A DNA stretch of 64,000 nt from Glandiceps talaboti (GCF_964340395.1 NC_135566.1:7864001-7928000), one strand, 5' to 3'; positions 1 to 36,666 are shown, numbered from the stretch's first letter. The notes: generated by a model not told the origin, from the letters alone. Numbers and translations: made by a program.

Positions 1-165
1 GGCACACAGTGATTAATACAATTATTAATACAATTACATTACAAATTTACAAATCAAGGTAGACAGTGATTAATACACTTCCATTACATATTTACAAATC
101 AAGGCACACAGTGATTAATACACTTCCATTATGTATTTACAAATCAAAGCACACACTGATTAATG
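1..165. repeat. Tandem repeat of about 48-58 bp next to an NF1 splice donor
   Basis: Three to four diverged copies of a unit containing ACACAGTGATTAATACACTT and ATTTACAAATCAAGG. The last copy abuts the donor of NF1 exon 8, whose intronic side (GTAAGTGCATTAATC) is itself part of the repeat. Confidence 0.75.
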
Positions 166-172
166 CACTTAC

Positions 173-24925
<24,753 letters not shown>

Positions 24926-25010
24926 TTCGCGAGTTTTGGCTGTACTCGGTCGAGATGCTAAGACAGGATGGCCGCCATGACACTTTCCCCGTAGGTTTTA
25001 TTTATATACA
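24926..25010 (-). promoter_or_regulatory. Probable NF1 promoter / 5' UTR
   Basis: Sequence just upstream of the NF1 start codon contains several CG dinucleotides and a GATGGCCGCCAT palindrome (YY1-like core GCCGCCAT) at about 24969-24980. No TATA box at a useful distance is convincing. The transcription start is not determinable from sequence. Confidence 0.35.
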
Positions 25011-25675
25011 CAGTGCGCATGTGCATTACAATTAATTCACCAAATAAGGAAATAAGGGTTCCTTATTAGGATGACGTCACTTTATAGGAGTCCCCTTTTC
25101 ATTCCTCTTGAACTGCACAAGGCCTGCTAAGTTCTCAAAAAAAAGATATGTCATAAAAAACGGCCTGACGGACGAGATCTTGTTTTATACAGGCCTTTAT
25201 GTAAAAATGATGCGTTTTATTTCCAGTTGTATTTTTTATACATACACACACAAAAAAAAATGAAATGAAAAAATGAAATATATATGTTTTCAGATTTTTA
25301 GCTAATAAATATACAATCTATCGGCGTACATAATATTACATTCATATTTTATAAGGATTATTTATAATGATTATTCATATTTTATAAGAATTGTTTACAT
25401 AAATAAACACTGAGCTAAAAGGAAAAGAATGAGCCATCGCATTGATTTCTCATAAATTTCATAATTTTGACATAAATCATATTCGTTTTTATCTAAAATT
25501 TTGACATAAATCACATTTGTTTTTATGAAAAGTTTATGAAACTTAATATTTTTTTTAAATTATGAAATATTTCTAGGCTACAAATAGCAGCCCAAGCCCT
25601 ATTCATACAATGAACCCATGCCATTATTTTGCTTGTGTATTAATTTTGGAACGCGCCACCAACGTTGGTTTTGAG

Positions 25676-25688
25676 AGAATATTTGCAT

Positions 25689-25719
<31 letters not shown>

Positions 25720-25724
25720 TCTGT
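25676..25724. repeat. (ATTT)n microsatellite
   Basis: About nine ATTT units in the NF1-TUBD1 intergenic region. Confidence 0.95.
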
Positions 25725-25897
25725 TTATATATTTATTTAGTCAATTATTTATTTATTGGGCTTTGAAAGGAAAACAGTCAACTTTTTTGCTGAAATTGTG
25801 ACTTTAAAACACACTTTCGCTATAAAAAAAATAATACTCTAGTAATACAATGTGGCTGTTAAGTACTAAATAGACAAAGTAGAGTAACTTCTACGAT

Positions 25898-26010
<113 letters not shown>

Positions 26011-26016
26011 GTAGAA

Positions 26017-26795
26017 AACGACGGCATGTATATTTACTAGCTAAACTAAGGTAACTTCAGATCATGCCAGATAAAGTTAAAGACATCTTTGCATGCGTTA
26101 CAAAGGTATGGCCACACAAAAAAAGTGTTTCTGGTCAGGACATTTTGTCTAAATTGATGCGACGATGCGAATTTTTTTTTTAATTCTTAAAAAACCTGTC
26201 ACAATCTACTATTATATATGTATGTGTGGTTGTTACTATTCTTTTTATTCTGTACTTTATAGCAAGTGTACATGTGGAAGATGTAATTTCCGTTTTCATG
26301 ATTGTCTTTGAATTAATTTGTCTTCACTGAAGTCGCAATTATTGTAGGGAGAGGGTTTTTTTTCTCCCGGATCTGCAGACTGCATGGGCTGAACAAACAC
26401 GAAACAAAAATATCGACATGGAGTTATTTGATACACGCGCTGACCAGAAAACAACTCTTTTCGGATGGGTGGGGGTTGGCCTATGATAAGACCTAGATGG
26501 TGAGCAATGGAACATTGTTTGAACCCGTTTGTTGCGGTAGTAGTGAACTCTAATAAACTGTTTTTACACTTTCCTGAATCTTGACGAAGTTAGAACTTGA
26601 ACCAGTTCATATTCTAGCAGCTTAAGTCGACTGAGCCGATGAATAAAATATGAGATAAGAAAAGTGTACCGGTGCATGGCATGCCATAAGAAGGGACGTG
26701 GGTGATATGTTTGTGTCCTAGGGGAAAGAAAGTACAAGATAATTCTCTCGAGATATCATGTTTTGAAATGTATAGGACTGGTGACCAAACAGTGC
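26017..26795. other. Intergenic, nothing recognised
   Basis: Between the GA microsatellite and the next transposable element. AT-rich, no conserved motif or gene-like frame. Confidence 0.6.
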
Positions 26796-27545
26796 TTAGG
26801 GCGCCCTCACTAAGTACAAGGGGAGGGCCATGGAAAATCAAGTCCGGTCCTTTGCATACAACATGTATCTCCATTTGCACGTTTATAAGAAATGGCACCC
26901 TCAATTTCCTTTCTCTACAACACGACCCCCCCCCCCCTCCCATCCATCAAAATATTTGAAAAATATGATTATGTTAAAATGCTGTCAAACGTGAAAAGGG
27001 GACACAGAATCGATGGACTCGGTTCCACCGCTGCTACCACATGTAAAGATCTAGCGATTATATAGTTGTTTCCTGTTACTGCAACCACAGCGAATTTGAG
27101 TGAAGACACTGCATTAATTAAGTTCTGTGTTGGGTTTTATTGGCAGGGCTGAAGGCCAGAATTTTCAAAGACTAGATGGTCACATTACTAACATTATCTG
27201 GACTGATGTCAACATGCCAGTTTCACAGCACTACATATTATCTCCCGGGATCTGCTGCACTTCCTCTCCTTGAGAGCCACTCCTCTCCTCACACCACGAC
27301 TAACATTTGATACACTGCCCGGTTGTCAGCAGCCGATTTGACTATGTCCTGGTAATATGTACAACACACCAGTGGTAGCACAAAAAATAATGGAAAGTTT
27401 GATAACATTGTGAGTCAAAATAAAATGGTACCCTCACCTAATTCCATTTTCTAAAATATGACCCTCCCCAAGACAACAAGAATTGTAAAATATGACCCCC
27501 TCAATTCCGCGTCCCCCCCACCTGTAATTAAGGAGGCTCCCTTAG
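26796..27545. mobile_element. Inverted-repeat element, family A copy 1 (uninterrupted)
   Basis: Left end TTAGGGCGCCCTCACTAAGT then ACAAGGGGAGGG. Right end, reverse-complemented, TAAGGGAGCCTCCTTAATTA then CAGGTGGGGG. Internally GCTGAAGGCCAGAA, CAAAGACTAGATGG, CTCTCCTCACACCACGACTA and GGTTGTCAGCAGC match the copy at 48632-49601. No transposase frame. Confidence 0.7.
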
Positions 27546-27748
27546 ACTAGTTTCTTTTTCATTATTCACGCATTTTGATATATATATATCTGTAACATGA
27601 ATCCTGTAGCAAATAGGTTCATGGTGTGCTACATCTTCAGATCACTATCAGTGGGTAAAAAGAAGTCACCACGGCCTATATAATTTTTTCCTTTTTTTGT
27701 TTTTGTTTTACTATTTCGTATCTTTTCGCAAGTATGGACTTTGTCTAC

Positions 27749-27749
27749 G

Positions 27750-27790
<41 letters not shown>
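27749..27790. repeat. (GTT)n microsatellite
   Basis: About fourteen GTT units; on the minus strand it would read as poly-Asn and gives a spurious open frame. Confidence 0.95.
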
Positions 27791-27791
<1 letters not shown>

Positions 27792-28159
27792 TTATAAGTA
27801 GCATAATATATTAATAATGAAATTGCTTTTATCAATTAGAAGTCCAAAATAAACACCCTTTCCCTAAGACTAGCCATGGTAAAAACACACCTTACGTCGG
27901 GGGGGGGGGGGGGGGGCATTGTACCACAACATATAAACGGCCTACCCAGCTATATACGGTCAGAGTAAACAAAAACGCATACAAAGCAAAGAACTACTTA
28001 AATAATACTAGTACTCTGGGAGAAGTCACAAATTGCGTTCCAAATTTACTGGTCAACAGTATTTCTAAATATAAGAAATGTACAAAGATCTGCCCCTGCA
28101 GTGTGAAGGTACATAAAACACGTAACCCTGGAAACGCAAACTATTTAATACTGTAACAA

Positions 28160-29120
28160 TATATATAAAAAAGAAGATATATTTATAGAGCGCCTGATCT
28201 CTGCAAGCAAAGCTCGAGGCGCAGAAATGGAAATTACTGTATGGTAAGAGGAAATATAGATTCACAGACACTGGATACTAGGTAAATGAAGAAGACCGAG
28301 AGTAATTTTTAAAGAGAGAGGTCTTGAGAGAACAACGGAAGGATGTAAGAGACTTGGAGTGACGAAGATTGAAGGGAAGATGGTTCCATAAAGTAGGGCC
28401 ATTTAATGTGAGAGAAAGATCTCTCGCCAAAAGTCTTTCTTTGTGGAAACCCTTGGAATACAAAGATTATGATAATCTGAGGAAGAGCGGAGTTGTCTTT
28501 GTAAAGTATATTGATGAAGAAGGTGAGAGAGGTATTGCGGTTCAGAACCCACAACTAAATTGAAGCAAAATGATGAAAACTTTGTAGTGAATACGAGAAC
28601 TAATAGGTAATCGGTGAAGTTGTTGCAAGAGGGGCTGGACGCATGGTCATACTTTTTAGCATTGCAGACAAGATGTGCGATAGCATTCTGAACTCTTTGC
28701 AACTTATCTATAAGGTGTTTAGGGCAACCAGAAAGGAGACAGTTACAACAGTCTAAGCGAGACAGAACAAATGTAGAGACAAGGGTTTGAGTAACATGTG
28801 GAGAGAGGAAGTGACGAATAGAGCTGACCTGCCTGAGTTGAATGTATGCAGCTTTGCAAACATTCTGCACATGTTCAAACATATTCAAATTAGAATCAAG
28901 TGTGACTCCAAGGTTTTTGACACTAGAGGCAGAATTTCCGACATGCATAGAAGGAGGGAGAGATGATTTTTGCAGATAGTCTGCGTGATGATATAGTAGT
29001 ATTGCTTCTGTTTTACTATCATTTAACTGGAGTTTATTAGATGTCATCCACTTCTTGATGTCAGTAATATGACTCTGTAGTTCCAATATGCTGTGCCAAG
29101 TGTTATTAATCCAATTCAAA
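28160..29120 (-). mobile_element. 5'-truncated L2/CR1-like non-LTR retrotransposon remnant
   Basis: The minus strand encodes the C-terminal part of a reverse transcriptase polyprotein: MTSNKLQLNDSKTEAILL, VKNLGVTLDSNLNMFEHV, TLVSTFVLSRLDCCNCLLSG, IDKLQRVQNAIAHLV, then KTFGERSFS and PTLWNHLPFNLRHSKSLTSF. The last two motifs are in different frames, so at least one or two frameshifts have broken it. The 3' end (about 28165-28220) reads AGATCAGGCGCTCTATAAAT, a form common at L2/CR1 tails. The palm domain and endonuclease are missing. Confidence 0.85.
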
Positions 29121-29129
29121 CATAGCAAC

Positions 29130-30675
29130 AGTTGTTTTTATTAATAATAATATTTACAAAATTAAATAAATACCATTTCTCATTTATATGGCAACTTCAT
29201 CGCAATGAAACAAAGACATTTGTGGCAGTGTTGTTTCAATTTCATTCATTTGAAATGCTATATATGTTCACAATGTTTTGAATTTCACAGGTTCATTGAG
29301 AAAGCAACGTATGTCTGCATGCATGTACGTTACTAGTATACACGCACTATGTCTTCATTTGAAGTCATTTTTGTATCATTACAATGGCTCAAATGCAAGT
29401 GAAGTCCTTGGAGCACACACTATGTACTGTCCATTTCCGGTTAGTGTTCACTGACTGCTATATAAAACCACACTGACACCAAAAAGAAACTGTACATTCT
29501 CCACTTGAACATGGTACATTTTGCATCAATGAAATAAACCATGTACTGCAACTAGACACAAGACACATAGGCATCAATATTTTGATGTCTGCATGGTGGC
29601 ATGTTAATTTATTTCATTTTACACAAAACGTTGCAAGAAATTGTTTTCATTCAATCTTGCTATCTTAAAGTGTAACATGCAGTTTGTTATTGGTTTTTGC
29701 ATGGTTGAGCCAGTGAACACAAAAATTAAAAGGGCAGTAGTGAATGAGAGAACCTGGGATTGAATAACAAAAACTGCAAGTCAGGGTGATATATGAAAAA
29801 CAAAAGATTTCATGGTTTGGCCACTAGGAGTGCTGTTTGCAAGCAGTTTGGGAATGGAAGTGAGGGCCAGAATAGTTGAGTATTATAGCATAAAGACAAC
29901 AGACATATAGTTACCACTCGTTTTCATATTGATCCTGTTGTACAATTTTATTTATGACTACCAGTGAATCAAAACTTGTTTAACTACTACTTGAATGCCA
30001 TTTACAAAAAATGTAAGAACACACTGAGTTCTTAGGGATGTTTGCAAAATGTCACACAAGCTCAATTAGCAAACTTCATTCGTTTAGGGGGAAGGGGGCC
30101 ATTGCTGAACTTCATTTTCACACTTCTAACCAAATTTTGATGGAAAACTTTCACTCCATCAATGATAACAGCTTTTGTATTTACTACTGAGATGTTGATA
30201 AGTTGATAAAACTTTACTTCTAATGTGAGATATGGTGCTGGGTTTCTGCTAGTATTTCAATGTGTTTACAATCATGTCTTTACATTACATTAATCATAGT
30301 GGTGTGACTGCTACAGTTTTCATCATAGTTTACATTATATATAAATGTTTGCTGTCGCACTTATGAATGTTCGTTTAGGGGGAGAGGTTTTTTTTTACCT
30401 AAACGAATGATGTTCATTTGTTGAGCTTGAGCGACAATATGCGATTGTCCCTTGCATACATTTTGTTCATGATTGCATGCATGACCATACAATCAGCGAC
30501 CACGATGGAAATTGCAGCCCTCACTTTTGTCAAATCTGGGACTTCCTTTTGCAATGCTTATTTGCAAAAATGCCAGAACTTGAAGTCTTCAGTAACCGGA
30601 ATATGGTCAGTACACTTTAAACCAAAGCCTTTTAATATGGAAATGTTCGTAGGTATGTTAGCAAAGTTAGAAATA
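29130..30675. other. Intergenic between LINE remnant and TUBD1 3' end
   Basis: AT-rich. About 30040-30160 is an inverted copy of 31430-31560 (shared ACTTCATTCGTTTAG and ATTGCTGAACTTCATTTT). The CATTCGTTTAG word appears again near 30365-30410. A 111-codon plus-strand frame at 30418-30753 is judged spurious. Confidence 0.6.
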
Positions 30676-30688
30676 TTTTATTTTATTG
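30676..30688 (-). terminator. Probable TUBD1 polyadenylation signal
   Basis: On the minus strand the sequence reads CAATAAAATAAAA, containing AATAAA twice, about 155 bases after the TUBD1 stop codon. Confidence 0.55.
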
Positions 30689-30841
30689 GTTCTCCATCAT
30701 CATTTTACTTCTGCCGTCTTAGAAAATTCATATTTCATATTACAGATCAGTAGTGTTTGCTTTAGTTGCAATATAATTTGTTAAAGTTTTTCCAAATTTC
30801 AATAAATCTTATAAAACCTTTACTCAGATGTAAGCAATTGT

Positions 30842-31260
30842 CTATATATCAGAATAACTTTTGACAACTTGTTCCAAAGCAGCAAAGCTGTCGACAAAAT
30901 CTTCCTCTGCGAGTCCGTACCTCAAATACTGATGTACATAGGCTCTTGAAGCAAACATGTTCCATGCTTTTCCTACTACCGTGTTTAAAGGAATCAATGG
31001 TGATTGGCTGTTGCTAAGCAATGAGGCTGATTTCTCATACAGATTGAAGGGCCTAGATTGGGCCCAAACCGAGCACGCAGCATGTGGGGGTATCCAGGAG
31101 GAGTAGATACTTGGTTCTTTAAAAGCACTAGTGTCTGCCGATTGGACGTCTTGGCCGCGCAACATCAAAACATTGGCTAATGATTTACTGTGTGTGGTGC
31201 CATGGAAACCATGCTGGGTTTGTCTGGAGTCTGGTCTCACCTTAATCTGCCAGTCAATAC
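30842..31260 (-). CDS. TUBD1: TUBD1 coding exon 2
   Basis: Acceptor ATTTTACAG, phase 1 start ([20 protein letters not shown]), stop TAG at 30844-30842. Covers the tubulin C-terminal domain. Confidence 0.92.
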
Positions 31261-33067
31261 CTGTAAAATCAAATAAAATCACCAATATAGACATTTGCAA
31301 GTATAGGCAAAGTCAAGGCTTGTTTTGTCTTAAGCTGCACTGTATTATTTTATGGGGACCTAGACAAGTGATTTCCATGAACAGTGCACAATGCAGTAGT
31401 AAACAAATCTCAGTAGTAAATACAGAACCTGTTATCACTGAAAGCATGAAAGTTTCCGAACTTTGGTTGAAGGTGCAAAAATGAAGTTCAGCAATCACAT
31501 TGTCAACATACCACCTCCCCTCTAAACGAATGAAGTTTGTTTTAATATTTGAGATTGTGTGCATTGTGCTATTGTCCCTTACTATTCTGACTTACATTTG
31601 TCAAATTTGTCAATGATCGATATTTCAGACTTTAAATAAGAGTCTTCTCTCCCTTGCCCAATCACTACATGTATAAACCTATTCATACCATACTCAAGCC
31701 AAGTTATTGTCTTTGAACAGAAAATACGGATTATATACCCTGGTTGTTCTACATCATGGCAACGGTTGTCTATGTCACTGGTTCTACAGTGCTCGAAAAT
31801 ACATCAAAACAATCCAAATTGGTATAATTTTCCCCGATTATCCATGAATTACACTTGAGGATGTATAATTATATTATTCCCCAATATTTATCTTCCTTCA
31901 GCTGGAAAACACTCATGGCCTAAGGGTTGTTCATTACTCGTCTAGTGACTCGTATTGACAAGACCCCTTAGGCCACTCATATTTTTCTTGGCTGAATGCA
32001 GAAAAATATTGGACATTAATATCTAATTATCTTTGTAGCACTCATCTCCCTCATAATTCTGATCTCATGTCTTCAAATACTAAGTTAAAAAAAACTAAAT
32101 TAACGTGAAACTCACCTTCTTCCATAGCTGCATTTGCAATTAACATCTGCCTTAGATGTTTGAGTAGGCCAGACCAGGTGTACGTACTATATGCTAATGA
32201 CTTCTCTGACATTTGGGGAATGTTCTTCAAAGTCAGCAATTTATATTCAGGATGTGGTACAAGAGTCGTCAACAGATCTCCAAGATGATTAGTGTGGAGA
32301 TTACTGGAATGAGCGCCCGATTCTGGTTTGGCTGGTTGTAAGACGCTGGCTAGTTTGTGGACAATGACCCTGTTGATGTCACGGAACGATATGTTCTTGA
32401 TGTTCATCAGCTGGGAACAGATTTTGTGAATTTGATCGTTTTCAAGGACCAAGAGTGCATCTGAAGACTGGTACAGATGTGATAGTGTTAGAAGAGCATT
32501 GTAGTTCTGTACTATAACTTCCCCTGTACCGTACGGCCACACAACCTGATTCAAAATGAAGGAGTGAGGAAAACTGTCGCGTACACACTGAGTGATATAC
32601 GCACCAACTCCCGAACCGGTTCCACCAGCTAAACTCATGAAAGTCAGAAATCCAGCAAGACGGTCACATTTCTCTGCTTCTCGTTGCACCATATCCATCA
32701 CAGCTTCCTCAGCTTTAGGTCCATGGATACAGTATCCATGTGCCCAGTTATTCCCCGATCCCCTCTTCTGACAGAACTGTTGACGTTTGGGATAACACCA
32801 TTTGCCACCTTTCTTGGCATCTTGCATAGTCTGGGCAATTACTTTGGGTTCCATATCAACCATAACAGCTCTGGCATTGAGTGGTCTATCGTCCTTATGT
32901 GACGGTGGTTGGTGAAAGAATCGGTTCTCAACTGTCTCGATATATGAGTTATTTTCAGATTTTGAAATGGTTGGAGCCTTGGCATATGCATCGTCCAACA
33001 GAGTTGAGAACAGTTGACCGCCAATCTGATTACCACACTGGCCAAGTTGTAATGTCACCAAGGACAT
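30842..33067 (-). CDS. TUBD1: Tubulin delta chain, complete
   Basis: Delta-tubulin is a GTP-binding tubulin needed for triplet microtubules of centrioles and basal bodies. Two coding exons, 33067-32116 (952 nt) and 31260-30842 (419 nt), join in phase 1 to give 456 aa; human TUBD1 is about 453. The protein starts [20 protein letters not shown], with the tubulin N-terminal signature (QCGNQIG, residues 10-16). The nucleotide-binding glycine loop GGTGSGVG is at residues 148-155. The length between these, plus the divergent [20 protein letters not shown] stretch and [13 protein letters not shown], separates it from alpha, beta and gamma tubulins, and SGNNWAHGY is typical of delta. The C-terminus has GLAEEDF and ends SYSDI. 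An in-frame upstream ATG (33127) lies in the intron ahead of the acceptor and was rejected. Confidence 0.95.
31430..31560. repeat. Inverted partner of 30040-30160
   Basis: Reverse complement shares AACTTCATTCGTTTAG and GATTGCTGAACTTCATTTTT with 30040-30160. TUBD1 coding exon 2 lies between the two. Confidence 0.7.
31694..32040. mobile_element. Foldback element family D, truncated copy 2, in the TUBD1 intron
   Basis: Matches the left two-thirds of 19774-20352: AAGCCAAGTTATTGTCTTTG, ATTATATACCCTGGTTGT, GGCTGAATG.AGAAAA. It occupies much of the TUBD1 intron (31261-32115) and lacks the opposite terminal inverted repeat. Confidence 0.8.
32116..33067 (-). CDS. TUBD1: TUBD1 coding exon 1
   Basis: Encodes residues 1-317 plus one base. 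Donor GTGAGT at 32115-32110. The start ATG sits eight bases after an acceptor (TTTGTAAACAG), so a non-coding exon precedes it. Confidence 0.93.
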
Positions 33068-33341
33068 TGTTCCCCTGTTTACAAACGAACAGAGAAAATT
33101 ACAAATTTGTATGAATACAATATTCATGGGGACAATTTTAGAATTTTAAAACCTAGGCACTTGATAAAATAACATTTATTCATTTGATTTCTTCGTTGAC
33201 ATCATGACTTTCACTCCACAGACTACACATGACATGCATGTGAGAATAAATCGAGTACTCTGATTAGAGATCGTTTCGAAACAAAACACTAGCACCAGAA
33301 GGATTTTGAAATTGTGATGATGATCTATGTGATTAACTTAC

Positions 33342-33430
33342 GGTAAAGTTGTGTTTCAAGGACGAGAGCGATGGTTACGAGCAAAGACACCGGGATCTAC
33401 GTGTCAAAATGTCATTCAGTGCCACTTGCT
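33342..33430 (-). other. Probable TUBD1 non-coding first exon
   Basis: A clean donor (ACC|GTAAGT, intron from 33341) faces the acceptor ahead of the TUBD1 start codon at about 33076. The right boundary is arbitrary. Further upstream is GCGCCATTTTG (about 33453-33463), YY1-like, in a CG-containing stretch that probably includes the promoter. Confidence 0.5.
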
Positions 33431-34183
33431 ACCCCAGGCCTGCTACATGGAATGCGCCATTTTGAATTGACCGCCTGTCAGGATGTGCGCCACCAAAGAA
33501 GGCATTTCAGAATGGAGAAAACTTTTGTTTTTATGTAACTACTAGATCATGTATGTAGATGGCGCACTTCATATGGGAGATACGTGTAGTTTTACTTGAC
33601 TTTTTAAAAAAAACAGTTGGCCATACATGGCAACACAAGAATTATACTGTTACTATTGGTTTTACTATAAAACATGACTTTATCAGCAACCCAAAACAAA
33701 ACAAAACAAAACAAACTCAAACAAAGTGAAACAAAATGCACCGAAATGAGGGATAAACTACGGTCCATTTAACTTCATCTGTAGAACTCCATGACTTGAT
33801 GAAACTTGATAAAAATACTACTTTATGACAACAAGCCTGACTCCAAATCCAAAAAACAAAGATGAAAAGACAAAATGCACATCTCAAACTTTCCATGACG
33901 TTTTATTGAAACTAAATAAAATACTTTCCTCAGTATACACATGATATACTTATTATATACTATAAATTGACACAATTGTTCAAAAATAGAACTCACACAA
34001 AAAAACATAAATTATCCAATTTGTCTTACATTCCATATAGTATTACACATCTTTTTAAAAATACAAACAAGATAACATAATGTGGCATCTTTCAAAGAAA
34101 GTTGATTATGAAAGAGTCCCTTTCATATGTTCTTAGGGGGTCCTTGATATCCCAGACTCTACATTGTGAAAATTTTGCTACTT

Positions 34184-34271
34184 AGACTGTAAGATACGTT
34201 GTGACGTTCCGCCCTCACTGAGGGGTTGGCTGATGTGTGAGGGCGCCCCATCACGGCGTACCTTACAGACT
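34184..34271. mobile_element. Short near-palindromic hairpin element, family E copy 1
   Basis: Left arm AGACTGTAAGATACGTTGTG then ACG..CCGCCCTCA. Right arm TGAGGGCGCCCC.TCACGG then CGTACCTTACAGACT, its near reverse complement. Copy 2 is at 35554-35653; a half copy (CTGTAAGGCACACCATGACG) is at 34411-34462. Confidence 0.85.
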
Positions 34272-34410
34272 ACGTGGCACTCTATCGTCTAAATATGCAA
34301 AACCCGGGATGCAAAACGAGTGCTGGTTTTCAATATCCAATCTGAGTAAAATTGGATGAGATGAGTATACTATGTAATGATTTCATTGCGGAGGTAAACA
34401 TTCAAATTAT

Positions 34411-34462
34411 CTGTAAGGCACACCATGACGGGGCGCCCTCATGCATCAGCCAATCTCTTCGT
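34411..34462. mobile_element. Half copy of hairpin element family E
   Basis: CTGTAAGGCACACCATGACG then GGGCGCCCTCATGCATCAGC matches one arm and the loop of the family in the opposite sense; the other arm is absent. Confidence 0.65.
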
Positions 34463-35322
34463 ACTAGTGTTAGTGCTACCTGATAGGAGTGGCATGTCAT
34501 GTCATATCTTAGAGGCTAAACCTGTGAACTGCATGTTTTTAATGTCCTCTATTGTTTGTGTGTTTAGTACTGAATAGTTACTACTATGGAAATCAAGCTA
34601 TCGACAAACTATTAAAGACATAACACACTGAAATGTTATTACACTCAGGTATCCACAAGGTCACGTGTACTGTATAGTGGTTTAATCTATTCACAAAGAT
34701 TGAATTGTGCAGTCAAAAAACAAAAATGAAAGTTAAATAAATACCCGATCCTCATCCATACAGCCACTTTAACATCGTGTTTGCATTTCTTATTCCTTTG
34801 TTTTAGTTGTATTCTTTTATTCATCAGTATTCATGGTTAAAATAAATTTGAATCTAATATAACTTCTTCAAAAAACTGCTAAAATGTGAAACTAGTCAAA
34901 AATTTAAGTAGTTTTTGTACTCATTTCCCTGACATTATTCTCAGTTTGGCACCAGTTACTGCTAATGTTTAATAACAGTATGTCACATGCACATAAAGTT
35001 GGTTTCATGTTCAGATTCAGATTGGAAATTCAATATGAGACTCGTTTCAAATTCAGTGTCATATTCAGCTTACCATTGATCTCAGATCCAGAAGTTGATG
35101 ATGACACCCGATGATAATCTGTGAAATAAGGAATTGTACACTGGCAATCTCGCATTTCCAAATGGCTTGATGTGCATAAAAAAAGGATTTCAAGTTTTGT
35201 ATTCGTGCGTCTGTTGACCATAAATAGGAAAACAATGTTGTGTCACTGACCACTTCGGATACTTGCTGAGGTACATTATTGGAAACACCCATCAACAAAC
35301 AAACAAACATACATTGACTGAC

Positions 35323-35910
35323 CATGAAATTGAAAAAAGGCAGATACGATAAAATACCAGTTAATGAAAGAATATGTAAATGTTGTGACACATCAAGTGT
35401 AGAAGACGAAATACACTTCCTATTACAGCGCCCTCTATACAACAGACAAAGAAGAAAACTTTTTTTAAAATGTGAAAGTAACATAACCAATTTTGATACA
35501 CTACCAGAAGAATAACTGTTCAAAGAAATCATGATCAATCAAATACTTACCATAGACTGTAAGATACGTCGTGACGTTTCGCCCTCACCGGCCTCCTCTC
35601 TGTTATGGTTGGCAGATGTTTGAGGGCGCCCCGTCACGGCGTACCTTACAGACAAATACTTCCATAGCTCTAGGTAAATTTATTAAACAGCTATTCAACA
35701 TATCAAATCCACCTCAAAGTTGAAATACATACAACTTTACATATGAATGTACTTTTTCTAAATATCTATTTTAATCTATGTTCCATTATTGGTGAGTTTT
35801 CTTTGTACTATAGTTTAAGTCTGTTCATTATTGTTCTTTGTTTCATATTATTGTACCTTTTAATATTCCCCAGGGATAGATTACACATACTAAATAAATA
35901 AATAAATTAT
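35323..35910 (+). mobile_element. LINE 3'-end fragment with zinc-knuckle remnant, interrupted by a hairpin element
   Basis: Plus strand encodes KGRYDKIPVNERICKCCDTS then VEDEIHFLLQRPLYNRQRRK, the Cys-rich C-terminal motif (CxxC...VEDE.HFL..CP.Y) seen at the end of many non-LTR retrotransposon polyproteins; the usual CP is RP here. A stop follows PEE. After the inserted hairpin element, ALGKFIKQLFNIS resembles the usual terminal peptide. It ends in an (AAAT)n tail at 35892-35910. Confidence 0.7.
35554..35653. mobile_element. Hairpin element family E copy 2
   Basis: AGACTGTAAGATACGTCGTG...CACGGCGTACCTTACAGAC, near-palindromic with a loop of about 30 bases. AAATACTT lies near both sides (about 35541-35548 and 35654-35661), consistent with a target duplication, although ACCAT intervenes on the left. 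Confidence 0.85.
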
Positions 35911-36427
35911 CATTTTTGAGTTCATAGGGTGTCATTTTTGCGAATCTGAGGCTGAATATTTTTTAGGTCTCATATTGCAATTCCAATCTGAATCTGAATA
36001 TGATTTTGAATCTGAGAGTAACTTTATGTAAAGGTTAATATCATTTATTCGATAGGCAGACTTGAGTTCAAAGGTCGGACTACAGGTGATGGCTCAGATT
36101 GGCATCGTAGCACATACAAATTACAGGTTTCAATTTTGTTCATTTGTAGTCACAGTTTCATAATAAATTGAAGAACTTGGCATCAAAGATCCTAATTTGC
36201 CTTGCCTGCTCAAAACCGTTCTCGACTTGCTTATTAGAATCTAACATCTTTGGCAGAATTTGAGTTTTAAAATCAACTCATCCAACAGACTATACAAAAG
36301 TATTAAACTTTGAGCAACTTTGACTTCTAGTCTGTGTTAGTACTGTTCATGTGATATGTCCTGATTTGAACTGTCTGGGCATACTGGCATTCATTGGTGT
36401 ATTAACCAGACATGCGTTATTTCTTGA

Positions 36428-36666
36428 TCACAGATTAAAAACCTCCTGATGCAGTGGCGGAAACTGAACTTGATGGACCATCTGCATCTCCATCAGTCTT
36501 TTACTGTGTTCACAATTGATTTCTCTGAGTTTGGGAAGTAGAAGTAGTATTTGTGAGAGCAGGGTTGTGTTTTCTGGATGACTCACACTCAGCTCATGCT
36601 GTAAGGCACTCAGATACAGCGCTTGACAAGACGATACAATGCCTTTGTTGGATAGTCCTGGTCTAT
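36428..36666 (-). CDS. Nuclear receptor coding exon 5 (LBD end and AF-2)
   Basis: 239 nt. Acceptor [28 protein letters not shown] begins the second LBD half; [16 protein letters not shown] precedes the AF-2 segment [11 protein letters not shown] and a TGA stop at 36430-36428. Confidence 0.93.

Larger units (their letters stand above)
33431..36427. other. Intergenic between TUBD1 and the nuclear receptor gene
   Basis: Contains an (AAAAC)n tract (33693-33720), two near-palindromic hairpin elements and a half copy, and a LINE tail fragment (35323-35910). A minus-strand AATAAA at about 36043-36049 could be the receptor gene's polyadenylation signal. Nothing else recognised. Confidence 0.6.

Noticed and set aside
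26614-26943. 109-codon minus-strand frame starting MGGGGG
   Set aside because: Starts in a C/G run and overlaps the end of a transposable element; no domain.
30418-30753. 111-codon plus-strand frame with a hydrophobic N-terminus that resembles a signal peptide
   Set aside because: Sits in the 3' flank of TUBD1 in AT-rich DNA, overlaps the probable TUBD1 polyadenylation signal, and has no family resemblance; a chance frame of this length is expected in 64 kb.
31131-31484. 117-codon plus-strand frame opposite TUBD1 exon 2
   Set aside because: Antisense shadow of the TUBD1 coding exon, continuing into its intron.
33067-33127. Upstream in-frame ATG extending TUBD1 by 20 residues
   Set aside because: It precedes a good splice acceptor (TTTGTAAACAG), and the canonical tubulin N-terminus begins at 33067.
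35065-35538. 157-codon minus-strand frame
   Set aside because: Antisense to the LINE tail fragment; sequence has no family features.
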